NCBI GenBank assembly: GCA_002427815.1
Contig: DIZF01000072.1
Location: 7,749 to 32,886 of the forward strand
Direction: 5' to 3'
Origin: Ramlibacter tataouinensis
Lineage (GTDB): Bacteria > Pseudomonadota > Gammaproteobacteria > Burkholderiales > Burkholderiaceae_C
DNA length: 25,138 bases
The position numbers were made by a program, and so were the translations under genes. Of this stretch, positions 22,260 to 25,138 are shown piece by piece. Position 1 is the stretch's first letter, and each line of letters opens with the position of its first letter. The notes below the pieces were generated by a model. The model was not told the origin of the DNA and searched no databases. It saw only the letters and a list, made by a program, of their open reading frames with translations.

Positions 22260-22877
22260 ATGGCCCGCCGCACCAAGGAAGACGCGCTCGCGACCCGCAG
22301 CTGCCTGCTGGACGCGGCCGAGCGGCTGTTCCAGCAGCAGGGCGTGTCGGGCACATCGCTGCAGGACATTGCCGCGGCGGCCGGCGCCAGCCGCGGCGCC
22401 GTCTACTGGCATTTCAAGGACAAGGCGGACCTGTTCAACGCCATGATGGAGCGGGTCACCCTGCCGATGGAGAACGCGCTGGCACAGGCGCGCTCGGGCG
22501 CGCTGTCCGATCCGCTGCCGCAGCTGCGCGCGGCGCTGGTGGCGGCGCTGCGCCGCACCGCGACCGATCCGCAGACGCGGCGGGTGTTCGAGGTGGCAAC
22601 CCAGAAGGTCGAGTATGTGGACGCCATGGGCAAGGTGCGCGAACGCCACCTCGCGGTGCGCCAGCAGGCCCTGCTGCAGATCAGGCAGGCCTTGCAGCGC
22701 AGCGCGCGCTTGCGCGGCCTGCGCTTGCCGATGCCCGCGCAGGCCGCGGCCCGTGGGCTGCATGCGCTGGTGGACGGGCTGATCCAGAACTGGCTGCTCG
22801 ATCCGCAGTCGTTCCAGCTCGAAGGCGCCGGCCGGCAGGCCATCGATGCCTATCTGGCCGGGCTGGGGCTGGCCTGA
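22260..22877 (+). CDS. acrR: TetR/AcrR family repressor of the efflux operon
   Basis: This 205-residue protein has the TetR DNA-binding domain (about 8-56), with TRSCLLDAAERLFQQQGVSGTSLQDIAAAAGASRGAVYWHFKDKADLF close to AcrR/TtgR/MexR-type repressors. The helix-turn-helix is at about 33-52. The C-terminal ligand domain has the usual ARGLHALVDGLIQNWLLDP near the end. It is divergent from acrA across the operator at 22226-22253, so it most likely represses the pump and itself, with drugs as inducers. I prefer the ATG at 22260 to the one at 22245 because the latter lies inside the operator. With the -10 at 22248-22253, transcription would start on or beside this ATG, so the message may be leaderless; there is no ribosome-binding site. 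A 21-bp gap separates it from the convergent ProQ-type gene. Confidence 0.94.
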   Translation: MARRTKEDALATRSCLLDAAERLFQQQGVSGTSLQDIAAAAGASRGAVYWHFKDKADLFNAMMERVTLPMENALAQARSGALSDPLPQLRAALVAALRRTATDPQTRRVFEVATQKVEYVDAMGKVRERHLAVRQQALLQIRQALQRSARLRGLRLPMPAQAAARGLHALVDGLIQNWLLDPQSFQLEGAGRQAIDAYLAGLGLA

Positions 22878-22898
22878 GCCGACCGCGCGCATGGTGGT

Positions 22899-23633
22899 TC
22901 AGGCGGGGACCGTGAGCGAGCGGGCACGCCGCGCACGCTCGAGCGAGCGCGCCGCGGCGCGCGGATCCAGCCCATACATGTCGGCGAAGTCTTCCACGCT
23001 GCGACCGCTCGTGTCGAAGGCGCGCAGCAGCGCCTCGTCCCTGGCGGCGCGCGCCCCGGCCTCGGCCAGTGCTTCGTCCAGCAACGCGTTCGCCGCTTCG
23101 TCGCGGCCGCGCACCAGTTGCGCATAAGCCTCGCGCGTCAGGCCCGATTCCTCGAAGGCCTGGATGATGCGCTCGCGCAACTTCGGCCGCAGATCTTCGC
23201 GGCCGCGCGCCTGCCGGCGCCGGAACACTTCGAGCAGGGCCTGGTACACATGCTCCGGCGCCATCGCTTCCACCGCGTGGCCCTGCAGGTCGTGGCGTTG
23301 CCGGCCGGCAGCGACCTCGATGAGGTAGCGGGTGGAACGGGTGTGATAGCCCAATGCCTCTTTCAGCGCATCGCGTTCGAACACAGCCGGGTGGGCGGCG
23401 AGCAGGTCCTGGAAGATGCCGCGCTTGAGCGGCAGGAAAGCGGCCCCGAACAGGTGCGGATAGAGCCCGGCCAGCTGTTCGAGCACGGGCTGGCTGCGCG
23501 GCGCCCGCGCGGCGGCCGGCCGCGAGGTGCGCCCAGCGCGCCCCGGGCGTTCGGCTGCTGCGGGAGCCCGCGCAGAAGGCGCCGCGGCGGCGGGAGCCGA
23601 TGCGGCCTCGGCAGTGGTAACGGGATCGATCAT
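22899..23633 (-). CDS. ProQ/FinO-domain RNA-binding protein with repeated C-terminal tail
   Basis: This 244-residue protein has a FinO/ProQ RNA-chaperone domain (about 48-140), seen in LYPHLFGAAFLPLKRGIFQDLL, the ALGYHTRSTRYL helix and GRQRHDLQGHAVE. Such domains bind structured small RNAs and mRNA 3' ends. Residues 1-47 are a low-complexity Ala/Pro/Arg arm. After the domain, two similar units (156-188 and 202-234) share the pattern AF-x2-SG-x3-E-x2-A and later AA-x4-L-x2-A; I do not recognise them as a named domain. The start is uncertain: 23633 has a poor ribosome-binding site, and ATGs at 23669, 23693 and 23741 are in frame. A possible -10 (TATCAT on minus, plus 23723-23728) would exclude the last. 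Identification of the domain is firm; targets are unknown. Confidence 0.85.
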   Translation of the reverse strand: MIDPVTTAEAASAPAAAAPSARAPAAAERPGRAGRTSRPAAARAPRSQPVLEQLAGLYPHLFGAAFLPLKRGIFQDLLAAHPAVFERDALKEALGYHTRSTRYLIEVAAGRQRHDLQGHAVEAMAPEHVYQALLEVFRRRQARGREDLRPKLRERIIQAFEESGLTREAYAQLVRGRDEAANALLDEALAEAGARAARDEALLRAFDTSGRSVEDFADMYGLDPRAAARSLERARRARSLTVPA

Positions 23634-23927
23634 TGGGTGAGGCTTGGCAGGACAATCGATGGCGAACATCGGGGCAGGCGCTGTGACAGTCATGACAACC
23701 GTCCGGCGCTCTGGCGAACCCCATGATAATTTGTCGGCCATCCCGGCGCTTGGTGACCGCAGTCCAGGCGATCTCGAATTCGCCGGCATTTTCCGCCACC
23801 GGCCGCAACCGTTCCTGGCTGAAGCTGCGTAGTCCTGATCCTACAGTGCCGCATGCCGCTTTCCGACGCCCGCAGCTGAGCACCGCCGCCACACTGAATA
23901 TCAACTTTCACACGAGAGGGGCCCGAC
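23634..23927. other. Divergent intergenic region upstream of the ProQ-type gene and the acidic protein gene
   Basis: These 294 bp have no convincing gene. There is a symmetric AT patch, ATGATAAT (23723-23730), which reads as a -10 (TATCAT) for the ProQ-type gene on the minus strand and GATAAT on the plus strand. Good -35 elements are not evident. Short reading frames across it lack ribosome-binding sites and family resemblance. If the ProQ-type gene starts further upstream, up to about 60 bp of this stretch is coding. Confidence 0.5.
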
Positions 23928-24266
23928 ATGGCGTACAGCAGCATTCTGGGTGCCGACCCGGCACCCGCCCAACCGAGCGGCCGCGACGCGCAGGCGCTGG
24001 GGCCGAGCGACAACTCCGACAGCGGCAGCGATGCAATCGGCACATCGGAGGTCCATGGCGATAGCGACGCGGCCGGCACCGGTGAACGCGGCTCGGTCGA
24101 TCCGCGCGAAGGCAGGGAGGGCGGCGACATCCTGCCCGACCATGTGGTTCGGGTGGTATTGGGCAAAGGCTTCGCCGCAGCCGATGTCGATAGCCGGGAC
24201 TTCACCGACCTGGACGCCCGCGAACCGGTTGCGGGCGAAGCCGACGAGGACAGCCAATCACGCTGA
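23928..24266 (+). CDS. Small, very acidic hypothetical protein
   Basis: This 112-residue protein has a good ribosome-binding site (GAGAGGGG shortly before the ATG). It is not recognised as a named family; I have an impression of similar short Asp/Ser/Gly-rich proteins annotated as hypothetical in Comamonadaceae, but cannot check. By count it has 24 Asp/Glu and 9 Arg/Lys, no cysteine and no tryptophan. Residues 15-65 are Ser/Asp/Gly-rich and likely disordered (GPSDNSDSGSD at 25-35, then GDSDAAGTGERG). A more ordered part follows, GGDILPDHVVRVVLGKGFAAADVDSRDF (about 67-94). There is no signal peptide or membrane segment. It sits alone between two minus-strand genes, with its own upstream region. 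Codon use is like the neighbours. I propose no function. Confidence 0.75.
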   Translation: MAYSSILGADPAPAQPSGRDAQALGPSDNSDSGSDAIGTSEVHGDSDAAGTGERGSVDPREGREGGDILPDHVVRVVLGKGFAAADVDSRDFTDLDAREPVAGEADEDSQSR

Positions 24267-24298
24267 CGACGCCCGGCTCCAGCCGAGGCGCCGAAACC

Positions 24299-25138
24299 CT
24301 ACCGCGCCAACGTCGAAGCGCCGAACAGGCTCTGCACGAAATCCACGGCGAGTTCGGCGGTGCGGTTGCGCACGTCCAGCGCGGGGTTGATTTCCACCAC
24401 GTCGAGCGAGCCGAGCTGCCCGCTGTCGGCGATCATTTCCATGCATAGCTGCATCTCGCGATAGGTCGGGCCGCCCGGCACCCCGGTGCCGACGCCGGGC
24501 GCATCGAGCGGATCGAGGCAATCGAGGTCGAAGCTCACGTGCAGGTGTGTCCCTTCATCGACGTCGTGCAGCGCCTCGGTCATGGTGTTGCGCATGCCGT
24601 GCTCGTCGATATGGCGCATGTCGAAGACCTGCAGCCCCAACCGGCGAATCGCCTGCTTTTCGGCCACGTCGACGCTGCGGATGCCGATGAAGTCGATATC
24701 CTCGGGCGCGATGGCGGCGCGCTGGCCGCTCCAGCCCACCAGGTCCTGCGGCCCCTGACCCAGCAGGCAGGCCACCGGCATGCCATGCAGGTTGCCGCTG
24801 GGACTGCTGGCTTCGGTGTTGACGTCGGTGTGGGCGTCCAGCCAGATCACGCGCAGATGCTTGCGCTCCTGCCGGCACCAGGCTGCGACGGCGCTGATCG
24901 ACCCGATCGCAACGCAATGGTCCCCGCCCATGACGAGTGGCACCTGACCGGCGCCCAAAGCCCGCGTCACGGCGTCGAACACGGCGCGGTTCCAGGCCAC
25001 CACCTCGTCCAGGCGCCGCAGGCCGCCACTGGGCGCGGCGCCGGGATTGGGCGGGCCGGCCAGGTTGCCCTGGTCCTGCACGTTCAGCTTGTGGGAGCGC
25101 AGCTTCTCCACCAACCCGGCGACGCGCAGCGCGTCCGG
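24299..25138 (-). CDS. rocF: Arginase, 5' end beyond the window
   Basis: Arginase hydrolyses arginine to ornithine and urea in the cytoplasm with two manganese ions. The reading frame is open to the window edge, and the first visible residues (PDALRVAGLVEKLRSH) match the arginase region that follows the initial 15-25 residues, so the true start lies outside; the TTG at 25114 is not a start. Metal-binding motifs are all present: GGDHCVAIGS, WLDAHTDVNTEASSPSGNLHGMP, and SFDLDCLDP followed by PGVGTGVPGGPTYREM. The conserved C-terminal SLDVVEINPALD is also there. The GNLHGMP loop is typical of true arginases rather than agmatinases. The stop is 32 bp from the convergent acidic-protein gene. With putA nearby, ornithine and proline breakdown could meet at glutamate, but no co-regulation is visible. 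Confidence 0.94.
   Translation of the reverse strand, partial: PDALRVAGLVEKLRSHKLNVQDQGNLAGPPNPGAAPSGGLRRLDEVVAWNRAVFDAVTRALGAGQVPLVMGGDHCVAIGSISAVAAWCRQERKHLRVIWLDAHTDVNTEASSPSGNLHGMPVACLLGQGPQDLVGWSGQRAAIAPEDIDFIGIRSVDVAEKQAIRRLGLQVFDMRHIDEHGMRNTMTEALHDVDEGTHLHVSFDLDCLDPLDAPGVGTGVPGGPTYREMQLCMEMIADSGQLGSLDVVEINPALDVRNRTAELAVDFVQSLFGASTLAR

Noticed and set aside
22157..22369. N-terminal extension of the efflux adaptor across the operator
   Set aside because: It would translate the operator and the start of the divergent repressor gene; the lipoprotein signal peptide begins at 22156 with its own ribosome-binding site.
22681..23904. 407-codon minus-strand frame overlapping the ProQ-type gene
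   Set aside because: It is in a different frame from the ProQ/FinO domain and is Arg/Pro/Gly-rich without motifs.
1..25138. Mobile element, prophage, CRISPR array, toxin-antitoxin or defence system
   Set aside because: No transposase, integrase, direct-repeat array or paired small toxin-antitoxin genes are visible on either strand; nearly all bases are accounted for by conserved genes.

Overview
The window is chromosomal DNA of a GC-rich betaproteobacterium, most likely Burkholderiales, family Comamonadaceae (Ramlibacter/Variovorax/Acidovorax type). The basis is high-GC codon use, the protein sequences, and gene neighbourhoods such as pilT-pilU divergent from a YggS gene and hemE next to priA. 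This taxonomic call is inference from recognition, not from a search. The content is mostly core chromosome. I see no phage, insertion sequence, CRISPR array, rRNA or tRNA.

Layout. 1-204: 3' end of an O-acetylhomoserine sulfhydrylase-type gene. 324-1415: hemE (haem synthesis). 1416-1774: an AT-rich gap with two perfect DnaA boxes and three perfect IHF consensus sites. 1775-3817: priA (replication restart). 3814-6446: rsmI (minus strand), then yraN-diaA-dolP (plus strand), which is the E. coli rsmI/yraN/diaA/dolP neighbourhood without lpoA. A bidirectional terminator separates it from a 3-hydroxyisobutyrate-dehydrogenase-family gene (minus). Next come the type IV pilus retraction ATPases pilT-pilU (minus), divergent from the YggS/PLPBP gene.

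10571-16344: a DUF3617 periplasmic protein, glpK and an Lrp/AsnC regulator, all on the minus strand, with the regulator divergent from a 992-residue bifunctional putA. The gap between regulator and putA holds helically phased repeats that look like an Lrp-type operator. glpK carries an in-frame insertion of a GC-rich palindromic repeat.

16346-22877: a complete RND multidrug efflux operon (acrA-acrB-oprM type, minus strand), divergent from its TetR/AcrR repressor. A perfect inverted-repeat operator overlaps both -10 elements. 22899-25138: a ProQ/FinO-domain RNA-binding protein with an unusual repeated C-terminal tail (minus), a small very acidic hypothetical protein (plus), and a 5'-truncated arginase (minus).

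The signal least explained by ordinary annotation is the hemE-priA gap. It has the parts of a replication origin or a DnaA/IHF-controlled promoter, next to priA and about 3.5 kb from diaA, whose E. coli homologue helps DnaA assemble at oriC. The rest is recognisable metabolism and transport, with several small regulatory and structural oddities listed as findings.
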